Below, in pieces: positions 52,893 through 61,097 of a stretch of DNA of 64,000 bases. The number at the start of each line of letters is the position of its first letter. The stretch's first letter is position 1. The notes below the pieces were generated by a model that did not search any database, had not been told where the DNA came from, and saw only the letters and a program-made list of their open reading frames with translations. Source of the DNA: Paenibacillus rigui (lineage in GTDB: Bacteria > Bacillota > Bacilli > Paenibacillales > NBRC-103111); the NCBI RefSeq assembly GCF_002234615.1, contig NZ_NMQW01000002.1:496001-560000 (forward strand). Reading direction: 5' to 3'. A program made the position numbers and the translations under genes.

Positions 52893-52947
52893 GCAGCTCA
52901 CCTCCTTCGGTTGCTGGTACAGTATATGTGCGGAGATCGCCGGGGTT

Positions 52948-53481
52948 CTAGGCGAAAACCAAATAACAGATGAGGATGGAAGCGACAAAGCCGACGGCAT
53001 CCGAAATGAGCCCAACTTTTAATGCATAGCTCGCCTTCCGGATCCCGATCGCTCCAAAATAGACCGTGATGACATATAAAGTCGTGTCTGTACTTCCCTG
53101 GATCGTTGATGCGATTCGTCCTACCATAGAATCCGGACCGAACTGCTGAAGCAGGTCGGTTGTAAAAGCAAGCGACCCCGCTCCGGTAATGGGCCGGAGA
53201 ATGGCTAACGGGAGAATCTCGCTCGGAATGCCAAGCATCGCACAAAATGGACGAATCCACCCGATCATCAGTTCCATTGCACCTGAAGCCCGGAAAACAC
53301 TGATCGCCACCATCATCCCAACGAGATGCGGAATAATGCGGATGGCCGTATCGAACCCTTCCTTGGCCCCATCGACAAAGGATTCATAAACCGGGATTTT
53401 ACGGTATGCCGCGTACAGCGGGATAAACACGATAATGACGGGAATGGCCCAAGCCGAGATCAGATTCACCCAGGAGTACAA
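52948..53481 (-). CDS. spmB: Spore maturation protein B
   Basis: SpmB and SpmA act together to dehydrate the spore core. The 177-residue membrane protein has the Gate/nucleoside-recognition domain: GFDTAIRIIPHLVGMMVAIS, then RPITGAGSLAFT (the conserved loop), and three or four hydrophobic segments. Start ATG 53481, 6 bases after spmA. The dacB-spmA-spmB order is the same as in B. subtilis and supports the calls. Mother-cell expression is expected, though no promoter is required here. Confidence 0.94.
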   Translation of the reverse strand: MYSWVNLISAWAIPVIIVFIPLYAAYRKIPVYESFVDGAKEGFDTAIRIIPHLVGMMVAISVFRASGAMELMIGWIRPFCAMLGIPSEILPLAILRPITGAGSLAFTTDLLQQFGPDSMVGRIASTIQGSTDTTLYVITVYFGAIGIRKASYALKVGLISDAVGFVASILICYLVFA

Positions 53482-53487
53482 GCTCGA

Positions 53488-54105
53488 TCATCCTTTCCTT
53501 TTGAAATTCCGGGGCGGTCCGCTTAAGATCAAATGCCTGCGGCGGTACCACTTGTCTACGATGATTGCTGCAAGGGTGGACACGAAGGTGGCCAACAGCG
53601 TTGTCCCCACAATTTCCGCCGGATTCATTGAATTGTAATTCATCCGTATGGCGATGAGCGTCGTTGGAATGAGGGTGATACTTGCGGTATTCAGCGCAAG
53701 CAGCGTACACATGGCGGGACTCGCGATCTCCTTGTTCGGGTTTAACAGCTGCAGCTCCTGCATCGCCTTAATGCCCATCGGTGTGGCGGCATTGCCGAGT
53801 CCAAGAATGTTCGCGCTCATATTCGACATGATATAGCCGAGCGCCGGATGATCCTTGGGCACACTGGGAAACAGGAAGCGGATGAACGGCTGCAGCAGCC
53901 TGGACATCACCTGAAGTAAGCCCGCATCCTCTGCAATGCGCATCATGCCCAGCCAGAATACCATAATACTGATCAAGCCAAAGCAAACCGTAACACCGCT
54001 CTTCGCTCCGTCAAACGCCGCTTGGGTGACCAGCTCGATCTTGCCTTGCAATGCAGCAACGATAAATCCAGCAACGATAAAAAATAACCATATGAAATTA
54101 ACCAT
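53488..54105 (-). CDS. spmA: Spore maturation protein A
   Basis: A 205-residue membrane protein with the Gate domain: FGLISIMVFWLGMMRIAEDAG, LGYIMSNMSANILGLGNAATP (the conserved N-x-LGLGNAATP loop) and NTASITLIPTTLIAIR. It partners SpmB. The ATG at 54105 has GAGGGGG 11 bases upstream; the frame continues to 54267 into dacB, without similarity. It starts about 50 bases after the dacB stop. The three genes form one sporulation unit. Confidence 0.94.
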   Translation of the reverse strand: MVNFIWLFFIVAGFIVAALQGKIELVTQAAFDGAKSGVTVCFGLISIMVFWLGMMRIAEDAGLLQVMSRLLQPFIRFLFPSVPKDHPALGYIMSNMSANILGLGNAATPMGIKAMQELQLLNPNKEIASPAMCTLLALNTASITLIPTTLIAIRMNYNSMNPAEIVGTTLLATFVSTLAAIIVDKWYRRRHLILSGPPRNFKRKG

Positions 54106-54154
54106 TTTCGTAAAGGCCCCCTCTGTTACATCGGCTGGAATTCTCCAATGAAGC

Positions 54155-55327
54155 TTAAGAACTGCGGCCTGTAAACACAATCCGGAATAAATACTGCACA
54201 ATAAACAGCCACTTGTCCGCTCCGCTGGACGTCCCGCCCAGAGAGCCGGAGAAGGAAAACGCGCCATGATCAGCCAGCTTTAGCCTAGGACTGCCCTTCA
54301 TATATAAAGGTACCGTGCCGATCAGCTGGCCATTCATACTGTAATTCAACACACCGGCCTGCCCCAGCCTGTAATTCGCCGAAGTTTGGTCATTCAGCTT
54401 GACCTGCGACGTGAATTGGTTTTTCTCCGATTCCAATGCAGGATAGCCGAAAGAGCTGCCCGCAACATAAGGCGTGCCTTGAATCTCATCTCCCTTGTTC
54501 ACCAGGGGAAGCAGCGGAAAGTTCTTGAACCCGTAATCCAGCAGCCTCGAATGGTCTGACCAATCGTCCGGATCGTTCAAGGTAACAACCGCCAGCTGCT
54601 GTCCATTACGGGTTGCCGAAGAAACAAGGCATCGCTTCGCAACCTTGGTATAGCCGGTTTTCACACCATCAGCTCCATCGTACAGGTTAAGCATTTTGTT
54701 TTTGTTCAGCCAAGTATAATCCCATGATTCATTCGGATTGGGCGCTTTTTTGACTTTGGTTTTCACAATATCGCGAAATACGGGATTCCGAAGCGCATAC
54801 GCCGTTAGCTTGGCCATATCATTGGCAGTGGAGTAGTGCCCCTCCTCATCCAGACCGGAAGGATTTTTAAAGCTGGAGCGATCCATACCGATCAGTCTGG
54901 CTTTCTCATTCATCATATAAGCAAAACCCTCTACCGAGCCTCCGACATGCTCCGCTATGGCTGTTGCCGCGTCATTCCCTGAACGAAGCATCATGCCGTA
55001 CAGCAGATGCTGCAAACTCATTTCCTCGCCCAGCTTCAAATAAATCGACGAGCCTTCCTTGCCGGCAGCATTGCGGCTTACCGTAACCTGATCCGACAGC
55101 TTTCCATGCTCAATGGCTACGATCGCCGTCATGATCTTCGTTAGGCTCGCAATCCTCATGGACTTGTCCCCCTGTGTGCTGTACAAAATCCGGCCTGAGC
55201 TTACGTCAATAAGAGCAGCAGCTTCTGCATGGATTGAAACGGAGGGAGCGGCTTGTACGGTGTAAGGCCCGCTCAGCAGGGAGCTCGACAGTATGAGCGC
55301 AAGCATGAATAGAACGATTCTTTTCAT
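54155..55327 (-). CDS. dacB: D-alanyl-D-alanine carboxypeptidase (sporulation PBP5*)
   Basis: It trims the stem peptides of spore cortex peptidoglycan. The 390 residues start with a signal peptide (LFMLALILSSSLLSG), then the penicillin-binding triads: IASLTKIMTA (SxxK), MLRSGNDAATAI (SGN) and DGVKTGYTK (KTG), and a C-terminal beta-sheet domain with a hydrophobic end that could bind membrane. ATG at 55327 with AGGAGG 5 bases before. Position ahead of spmAB identifies it as DacB rather than DacF/DacA. A CATATACA-like sigma-E -10 lies about 55415 (weak). Confidence 0.93.
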   Translation of the reverse strand: MKRIVLFMLALILSSSLLSGPYTVQAAPSVSIHAEAAALIDVSSGRILYSTQGDKSMRIASLTKIMTAIVAIEHGKLSDQVTVSRNAAGKEGSSIYLKLGEEMSLQHLLYGMMLRSGNDAATAIAEHVGGSVEGFAYMMNEKARLIGMDRSSFKNPSGLDEEGHYSTANDMAKLTAYALRNPVFRDIVKTKVKKAPNPNESWDYTWLNKNKMLNLYDGADGVKTGYTKVAKRCLVSSATRNGQQLAVVTLNDPDDWSDHSRLLDYGFKNFPLLPLVNKGDEIQGTPYVAGSSFGYPALESEKNQFTSQVKLNDQTSANYRLGQAGVLNYSMNGQLIGTVPLYMKGSPRLKLADHGAFSFSGSLGGTSSGADKWLFIVQYLFRIVFTGRSS

Positions 55328-55493
55328 GAAATCCTCCTGAAATTAGAACTTAATTTCGCCTCCTCCGCAGCAACAGAAACCGAATGCACTGCTTGAAGAG
55401 CATCTTGTACATGTATATGCCCGTCCGCCCGGGTTATGTCCATAAGCAGCGCTGCTTCATTACTTGATTCCTTGTGAATCTGCTGATCAATCA

Positions 55494-55528
55494 CAAAAAA
55501 GCCCAAGCAGAACGATAGGTTCCACTTG
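55494..55528 (-). terminator. Terminator of the SRAP gene
   Basis: CCAAG/CTTGG outer and GAAC/GTTC inner stems with CTATC loop, followed on the minus strand by GCTTTTTTTG, about 50 bases after the SRAP stop. Confidence 0.75.
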
Positions 55529-55575
55529 GACATGGTTGTTTATTTTTCACTTGCCCGAAATGTTGTCTTGATTGT

Positions 55576-56283
55576 TCACCATAAAGCGTGGAGCGGCGCG
55601 ATGCATTCAGGTCCGTCGTTTCGTACGTTACCAACCACCGGATCTACTTCATAGGAGATCATTTCTTTCGCGGCGTAGGGCTTGCACAGCGGCAGCAGCT
55701 CTTCGGCTGACGTCATGCTCCGATTCAACCAGACCGACTCATCCTCATGACGCAAAATGACGGGCATTCGGGTATGTACCTTCGCAACGACTTCATTCGG
55801 TTCCGTAGTTAAGATTGCACAAGTATGCAGCTTCGTCCCATCGGCCATGCCCCATGTATCATACAATGCCGCCATCCCGAACAGGGACCTGTCTTTCAAC
55901 ATGAAACGAACGGGCTGCTTCTGTTTACCCCCGGTCTTCCATTCAAAAAATCCGTCGGCGGGGACTATGCACCGTTTACGCTCGAGCATCCTGCGGAATG
56001 CGGGCTTTTGCTGCGCCGTTTCCAGCCTCAGGTTCATTGGCTTGCCTCCGCTGCTCTCCTCCTGAGACCAGCTGGGCACGAGCCCCCAGCGAAGCTCCCC
56101 TAATCGGCGGGGCATGGGCTGCTGAGACGCAGCGGCGGGGGTATCACCCAGGATCGCGGGAATCCATTGGCCGGGTGCCACATTGTAACGTGGAACATAG
56201 CCGCCGACCACAGGTGCGTTTCCCAGCAAGAAACGCAGCATCAGCTCTTCCAGCGTCACTGTAATGGTATACCTACCGCACAT
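55576..56283 (-). CDS. SRAP-domain abasic-site repair protein (YedK/HMCES-like)
   Basis: SRAP proteins form a covalent thiazolidine bond to abasic sites in single-stranded DNA. The 235 residues begin MCGRYTITV, whose Cys2 becomes the N-terminal catalytic residue. Further marks are RYNVAPGQWIPAIL (active-site Asn), ADGFFEWKTGGK (Glu) and KVHTRMPVIL (His). ATG at 56283 overlaps the HD-GYP stop by 11 bases, and GGAGT lies upstream. The frame extends 11 codons further without a ribosome site. Expression with an HD-GYP gene is unusual. Confidence 0.93.
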   Translation of the reverse strand: MCGRYTITVTLEELMLRFLLGNAPVVGGYVPRYNVAPGQWIPAILGDTPAAASQQPMPRRLGELRWGLVPSWSQEESSGGKPMNLRLETAQQKPAFRRMLERKRCIVPADGFFEWKTGGKQKQPVRFMLKDRSLFGMAALYDTWGMADGTKLHTCAILTTEPNEVVAKVHTRMPVILRHEDESVWLNRSMTSAEELLPLCKPYAAKEMISYEVDPVVGNVRNDGPECIAPLHALW

Positions 56284-57379
56284 TCGCTTCACTCCAATCA
56301 TCCACATCGCTGACAAATACCGTCAGCCGTTCCGATAAGTCCACCTCATAAGGCTGGCTTACCTTCTGTCCGTCCGGATCTGCCAGCACCCTGACGATAG
56401 GCCGCTGAGGCACATTCGGATTGATCCGGACCACGACTCCTTTCTCCCCGGTACTCAATACAACCGTGAGCCCTAACGGATAAATAGCGACATTGTCGCG
56501 GAACAATGCCACCTTTTTATGCTCATATAAGGTGCCGACCCCAGCGAACAGCACCTCCATCGCTTGATGGGGAAGCATTGCCAAGCGATGCGGGCGGTGC
56601 GTTGTCATTGCATCGTAGCTGTCCGCAACGGCAATCCATTTGGCAAAATCAATGATTTCATCGCCCTTGATTCCGCGCGGATAGCCGCTGCCGTTTTCCC
56701 GTTCATGATGCTGAAAAGCACAGTGTGCTGCCAAAAGCGGCATGTTGGGCTCGTCCTTTAACAATTTAAACCCATATTCGGTATGTTTGCGAACCTCAGC
56801 CCATTCCTCGTTCGTCAGCGGTCCCCGTTTCTTAATAATTTCCTGATTAATCTTTGTCTTCCCGATGTCATGGAGAAGCGCGCCAAGTCCCAATGTCGTT
56901 AATTCATCTTTGCTGTAGCCCTGCACCATTCCGAGCATCGTCGCATAAATGCAAACATTGAGCGAATGCTGAAATAAATAATTGTTTAACACATTCATAT
57001 TCATTAACATAATCATTGAGCCTTCACGGGAGTCCAGATCATCCATAATCATTTTGATGACATTCCCGAAGGCTTTACCCATAAAATGCTGCTTGGAAAA
57101 CTTCGATTTGCTGTTCCCTTCCATTATCGTTCGAAATTGTGTCCGAACCTCACCCAAAGCTTTAATTTTTGTCTCATCCGAAATAACATCCTCAATGACA
57201 ATGTCATCCGTATCCGGATCCATAATATACACAAAATCCACGCCAAGCTGCTGCAGCCGCTTAATCAAGGATTCGGTTAGCTCTACCTGTTCATTAAGTA
57301 AAATCAGTCCATCCTCGTTATAAATACATTTTCCTAAACGCATTCCGGGGCTACAGGACCTCGTAGGAATCAATCTCAC
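56273..57379 (-). CDS. HD-GYP phosphodiesterase-like protein
   Basis: 368 residues. The N-terminal segment (about 1-120) resembles DUF3391, and the HD-GYP domain has LLHDIGKTKINQEI (HD), EYGFKLLKDEPNMPLLAAHC and FQHHERENGSGYPRGIKGD (HHE...GYP), then IVAVADSYDAMTTHRPHR-type sequence. Such domains hydrolyse cyclic di-GMP or related dinucleotides with a bimetal centre. No sensor or membrane domain; the C-terminal region adds a small module (VVVRINPNVPQRPIVRVL). GTG at 57379 with GAGAGG upstream. The frame reaches back to 57478 without similarity. Its end overlaps the SRAP gene. Confidence 0.9.
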   Translation of the reverse strand: MRLIPTRSCSPGMRLGKCIYNEDGLILLNEQVELTESLIKRLQQLGVDFVYIMDPDTDDIVIEDVISDETKIKALGEVRTQFRTIMEGNSKSKFSKQHFMGKAFGNVIKMIMDDLDSREGSMIMLMNMNVLNNYLFQHSLNVCIYATMLGMVQGYSKDELTTLGLGALLHDIGKTKINQEIIKKRGPLTNEEWAEVRKHTEYGFKLLKDEPNMPLLAAHCAFQHHERENGSGYPRGIKGDEIIDFAKWIAVADSYDAMTTHRPHRLAMLPHQAMEVLFAGVGTLYEHKKVALFRDNVAIYPLGLTVVLSTGEKGVVVRINPNVPQRPIVRVLADPDGQKVSQPYEVDLSERLTVFVSDVDDWSEANVR

Positions 57380-57490
57380 GTGAAAACCTCTCTCATCGTA
57401 ACATTTGCTGACACAGAATAAATATATCAAGAAATATTTAGTCAGAGCAACACCTAATTCCAGAACAATGAGATTCAAGGTCCTAGTTCG

Positions 57491-57533
57491 AAAAAAAGAG
57501 CCGTCCGTAAATATGGACAGCCCCAGCCTCTTT
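57491..57533 (-). terminator. ytfJ terminator
   Basis: AAGAG/CTCTT outer and GTCC/GGAC inner pairs, then TTTTTTTC on the minus strand, shortly after the ytfJ stop. Confidence 0.7.
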
Positions 57534-57544
57534 ATCCTGCAAAA

Positions 57545-58021
57545 TTAGACGATAAAGTTCTGATTTTCTATATTGTTCGTCACTTGAGTCCCATGCTCGT
57601 TCATATCTGCCGCACCCTTGTTTCTCATCATGCTTTGGATGCGATCCACCACATGCGGAGCTGAATCGATCAGCCGTTCAAGCAGGTGGGTTTGGTTGTC
57701 CAGCGGCACAATTTTCACACCTTGTTTCCCTACAACCAAAAATGCGATCGGTGTAATAGAAACTCCGCCGCCACTTCCTCCGCCAAAAGGAAGCGCTACG
57801 TTCGCGTTCATTCCGTCATGACGGTTTACGCCGTTCGTTCCTTCTTCCGCGCCGAATTCGCTTCCCCCCGCCGCGAAACCAAAGCCTACTTTGGAAATCG
57901 GCATAATGACACTTCCGTCAGGGGTTTCAACCGGGTCACCCACAATCGTATTGACGTCTACCATTTCTTTGATGTTTTCCATCGCTGTCTTCATCAAGCC
58001 TTGTATCGGATGATCTGCCAT
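57545..58021 (-). CDS. ytfJ: GerW-family sporulation protein YtfJ
   Basis: 158 residues. It starts ADHPIQGLMKTAMENIKEMV, contains TIVGDPVETPDGSVIMPISKVGFGFAAGG and the Gly-rich ALPFGGGSGGGVSITPIAFLVV, all family hallmarks of spore-germination GerW proteins. Cytoplasmic, mother-cell or forespore location not determinable here. AGGAGG before the ATG. It follows the DUF2953 (ytfI) gene by 135 bases, the same pairing as in B. subtilis. Confidence 0.94.
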   Translation of the reverse strand: MADHPIQGLMKTAMENIKEMVDVNTIVGDPVETPDGSVIMPISKVGFGFAAGGSEFGAEEGTNGVNRHDGMNANVALPFGGGSGGGVSITPIAFLVVGKQGVKIVPLDNQTHLLERLIDSAPHVVDRIQSMMRNKGAADMNEHGTQVTNNIENQNFIV

Positions 58022-58156
58022 CGTGATGTCCTCCTTATATCCTTTTGAAATAAGGTTCTGTTAAGCATTTGTTAGGATGCCCTGCAAACCAATGCGGTAT
58101 TCTGCCTACTCATTGTCAAAAGTTCACTCAGTCCTCTGAACTAAACAACGGGTGCC

Positions 58157-58840
58157 TCAGACTTTGGACGGTTTCAACAGCACACGCTGCCAGGTTTTCA
58201 GACCGCCTTTGACGCGTAATATGCGAACGAATAACCGAATCCCGGAAAGCAGTATGTAGAATATCCGGATTTTGGCGATACAGATGATCTCCGTAGCGAA
58301 GGCCCATTCATTATATTGCGGGACGACCATCAGCTGGGGGCGGGTATCCAATTGAATAAATTGAAACACGAATCCCAGAAGGGACGATTTCAGGCTCCAC
58401 ACAAGTCCCGTGGCCATGGCGGTTTCAGCCGCATCCCCAAGACCGACATTCGTTTTCCAATACAGCTTTGCGCAGTGCACTTGCTTCAAGGTATCCAGCA
58501 CCCATTTATGAAATTGAAAGCAATGCTCCAGCAACAGGTTCACATCTGAGTAGGCTTTCCTTATTTTTTCCATCGTTATGTTACCTTTAAGCCCCTGCTC
58601 CAGATTGTTATTGGTTTTATCCACGACTTCGGTCGTTACCTGAACGGAGTTTACCCAATTGGATAGCTTCAATACCGGAATCGAAACCCGTTGTTTGATT
58701 AATCCCCCCATTGCATGGACATCCACTACAATTTCATCATCCGCATGTCTGCGCAACAAGGTTAGTCTGCATTTTATGCTGCTGGAGAGTACCAGTATGA
58801 CAACTGCGGCCACTGCAACAGTTACCCAGACCCATATCAT
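58157..58840 (-). CDS. ytfI: DUF2953 membrane-associated protein (YtfI-like)
   Basis: A 227-residue protein with an N-terminal hydrophobic segment (IWVWVTVAVAAVVILVLS). The DUF2953 region shows CRLTLLRRHADDEIVVDVHAMGG, KVHCAKLYWKTNVGLGDAAETA and QLDTRPQLMVVPQYNEW, as in the YtfI family paired with YtfJ in spore formers. Function unknown; suspected sporulation role. ATG 58840 with GTAGGAGG six bases before. Expressed with ytfJ, separated by 135 bases. Confidence 0.85.
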   Translation of the reverse strand: MIWVWVTVAVAAVVILVLSSSIKCRLTLLRRHADDEIVVDVHAMGGLIKQRVSIPVLKLSNWVNSVQVTTEVVDKTNNNLEQGLKGNITMEKIRKAYSDVNLLLEHCFQFHKWVLDTLKQVHCAKLYWKTNVGLGDAAETAMATGLVWSLKSSLLGFVFQFIQLDTRPQLMVVPQYNEWAFATEIICIAKIRIFYILLSGIRLFVRILRVKGGLKTWQRVLLKPSKV

Positions 58841-58967
58841 AGTTTGCCTCCTACTGCGCTGAATAACGACATTTCGTTAAATGCAAAATAACCCCATGAT
58901 GAAAGGAAGCCTTCAGCTTCGATTCATTTAGGAGTTAGTATAGCCCAGCGATGGTAAAACATGCGTC

Positions 58968-59585
58968 TTATTCCGAATCCGATACATCCTCAAAAGTAAT
59001 CTGTTCCGTTTGTTCGGCATCCAGCTTTTCAAACAACAGCCTGGTTTCTTCTTCAAGACTTTCGTCGTTTTGGAATAAGGAGGATTCCGGCAGTTCTTCT
59101 ATGCTGCTTAGGGCAAAATAATCGAGAAAGGCTCTCGTCGTGCCGTACAAAATCGGCCTCCCGGGTGCATCGGCCCGATCCACCTCTTGGATCAAATCCT
59201 TGGCAACAAGCGTTTGCAGAGCCCGGTCCGCTTTTACACCACGTATTTCTTCAATTTCAACGCGGGTAATAGGCTGCTTGTAGGCTACGATCGCAAGTGT
59301 TTCCAATGCGGCCTGGGATAACGATGAGCGTGAAGGCGAATGAGCCAAACGTTCAAAATAGGGTGCATGTGCAGGCAGCGTTGTGAGCTGATACGTTCCG
59401 GCAAGCTCGATGATCTGCAAGCCTCGTTTTCCCGCACGCAGATCCCCCTGCAGGTCAAGCACAAGATCACGGACGAAATCAGTATTCTGCTCCAGCACCT
59501 CAGCTAACTGCTTGGCATCCAGACCCTCGTCTCCCGCCACAAACAGCAAGCCTTCAATAACTGATTTCATCTGTTGAAAATCCAT
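58968..59585 (-). CDS. scpB: Chromosome segregation and condensation protein ScpB
   Basis: The kite subunit of SMC-ScpAB. The 205 residues have two winged-helix domains, with FQQMKSVIEGLLFVAGDEGL at the start and LSQAALETLAIVAYKQPITRVEIEEIRG in the second domain, and an acidic C-terminal tail. ATG at 59585 with AGGAA six bases before; the next ATG up (59591) sits on the ribosome site. The start overlaps the scpA end by 32 bases, so the two are coupled. Confidence 0.96.
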   Translation of the reverse strand: MDFQQMKSVIEGLLFVAGDEGLDAKQLAEVLEQNTDFVRDLVLDLQGDLRAGKRGLQIIELAGTYQLTTLPAHAPYFERLAHSPSRSSLSQAALETLAIVAYKQPITRVEIEEIRGVKADRALQTLVAKDLIQEVDRADAPGRPILYGTTRAFLDYFALSSIEELPESSLFQNDESLEEETRLLFEKLDAEQTEQITFEDVSDSE

Positions 59586-60342
59586 GTGCATTTCCTTCCT
59601 CTCTTGCCTGTATCACAATTTCCTCAAACAAACGATGCTGAAAGCAAACGATGACTTTAACCTTCATCAGCTCAAGCATAGCCAAAAATGTCGTAACAAT
59701 CCCTTCACGGGATGCGTCGTGATCAATGAGCCTGGAGAACAAAAGCTTGCCCCCGGCTTGTTCCAGCAGATGAACGACTTCCTTCATCCGATCTTTAACG
59801 GAAATTTCGTCCTTGCGGATTTTGGCGACCATGTTGCGGCTGGACATGCGTCTTAGCGCTCTTTGGAAAGCGTGAACCAGATCCGCTACATGCAGACCTT
59901 TGACAGGATTCTCAATAACGGCAGGGATGTAGGGTGTCAGGTCCTCCGGCTCCCGCGTATAAATAAGGCTGCGCTCCAGCTCCTTGTCCCGCAAATGATC
60001 GGCTATCGCTTTATATTTACGATACTCGATCAGTTTGGCTACCAACTCGGCACGCGGATCGTAATCCTCGTCCATCATATAGTCGTCATAGTCCAATTCG
60101 ATGACAGGGGGTTTAGGCAGAAGCATCTTGCTCTTGATCGATAACAGTGTCGCCGCCATCACCAAAAACTCGCTTGTCAATTCCAGTTCCAGTTCCTGCA
60201 TCGCATCCAGGTATTCCATGTACTGATCCGTAATTTCTTTGATCGGAATATTGTAAATGTCAACTTCGGATTTATCAATTAAATGGAGCAGCAAATCAAG
60301 GGGGCCTTCGAACGTATCCAGCTTGTAAGTTACTTTTTCCAA
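59554..60342 (-). CDS. scpA: Chromosome segregation and condensation protein ScpA
   Basis: The kleisin that links SMC heads. The 262 residues start with VTYKLDTFEGPLDLLLHLIDKSEVDIYNI (N-terminal SMC-neck helix) and contain ITDQYMEYLDAMQELELELTSEFLVMAATLLSIKSKMLLP and a C-terminal winged helix. TTG at 60342 with GGGGG nine bases upstream is the likely start. An open frame upstream to 60531 comes from the repeat at 60360-60510 (it contains a duplicated 25-residue phrase, NQAYAYEESLPC onward). I regard that as artefact. Confidence 0.92.
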   Translation of the reverse strand: MEKVTYKLDTFEGPLDLLLHLIDKSEVDIYNIPIKEITDQYMEYLDAMQELELELTSEFLVMAATLLSIKSKMLLPKPPVIELDYDDYMMDEDYDPRAELVAKLIEYRKYKAIADHLRDKELERSLIYTREPEDLTPYIPAVIENPVKGLHVADLVHAFQRALRRMSSRNMVAKIRKDEISVKDRMKEVVHLLEQAGGKLLFSRLIDHDASREGIVTTFLAMLELMKVKVIVCFQHRLFEEIVIQAREEGNAHGFSTDEISY

Positions 60343-60359
60343 CCAGTACTTCCCCCTAA

Positions 60360-60541
60360 GATTTTTCGTAGAAAAATCGACTTCGTAAGCTTTACTGAGT
60401 TTGCAAGGCAAACTTTCTTCGTAAGCATAAGCTTGATTTTTCGTAGAAAAATCGACTTCGTAAGCTTTACTGAGTTTGCAAGGCAAACTTTCTTCGTAAG
60501 CATAAGCTTGGTTTTGCCTGAGCAAAACCAAAGCTTTATGC
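60360..60541. repeat. Palindromic repeat array: 75-bp perfect tandem duplication with five stem-loops
   Basis: Between ribH and scpA, 60361-60435 and 60436-60510 are exact 75-bp copies. Each copy holds two hairpins: GATTTTTC/GAAAAATC (60360-60378 and 60435-60453) and GTTTGC/GCAAAC (60399-60413 and 60474-60488). A fifth, larger palindrome is at 60500-60541 (core GGTTTTGC/GCAAAACC). Between hairpins the spacer element CTTCGTAAGC, or GCTTACGAAG on the minus strand, recurs four times at 36-39-base steps. There is no transposase or CRISPR-like spacer diversity. It resembles a small intergenic palindromic (REP-like) element. Confidence 0.92.
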
Positions 60542-60556
60542 TAAGATATCATTGAA

Positions 60557-61024
60557 TTAAGACAATTGTCTAGTCAGATTCGCCATTTCGATAGCCGCAG
60601 TAGCAGCATCCCAGCCTTTATTTCCCGCTTTCGTGCCCGCACGCTCTACCGCCTGCTCAATGGAATCGGTCGTCAAGACACCAAAAATAGTCGGCACGCC
60701 GGTTTTTAGATTAATCGCGGCTACCCCTTTGGCAACCTCATTGCATACATAGTCAAAATGCGGTGTGGAGCCGCGGATGACGGTTCCTAAAGTAATTACC
60801 GCATCGTATTTGCCGCTTTCGGCCATTTTTTGGGCGATCAAGGAGATTTCAAATGCTCCCGGGACCCATGCAACCTCAACCTCATCGTCTTTGGCACCGT
60901 GCCGTTTTAATGCATCCAGTGCGCCGCCGAGCAGCTTGCTTGTAATAAATTCGTTAAACCTGCCCACAACAATACCGTATCTCAAGCCTTCTGAAACTAA
61001 ATTTCCTTCGTATACTTTCGCCAT
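60557..61024 (-). CDS. ribH: 6,7-dimethyl-8-ribityllumazine synthase
   Basis: Penultimate enzyme of riboflavin synthesis, forming icosahedral shells. The 155 residues show [42 protein letters not shown] and [21 protein letters not shown], all standard. Its position after ribBA, with a 73-base gap, matches the ribDEAH order. It is followed by the palindromic repeat array and then scpA. Confidence 0.97.
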   Translation of the reverse strand: MAKVYEGNLVSEGLRYGIVVGRFNEFITSKLLGGALDALKRHGAKDDEVEVAWVPGAFEISLIAQKMAESGKYDAVITLGTVIRGSTPHFDYVCNEVAKGVAAINLKTGVPTIFGVLTTDSIEQAVERAGTKAGNKGWDAATAAIEMANLTRQLS

Positions 61025-61097
61025 AATTCGTCAACATCCTTCCCGGAGGGTTATTTTTTTTGACATAAACCATCATCTGACCAAGATAAATTAATAA

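Noticed and set aside
55324-55533. 69-residue minus-strand frame between the SRAP gene and dacB
   Set aside because: It has no ribosome site and its first codons lie in the SRAP terminator; its overlap with the dacB ATG is just the AGGAGG region read in another frame.
60360-60541. CRISPR array
   Set aside because: Only two 75-bp units, with no distinct spacers: the whole unit including the inter-hairpin sequence is identical. There are no cas genes.
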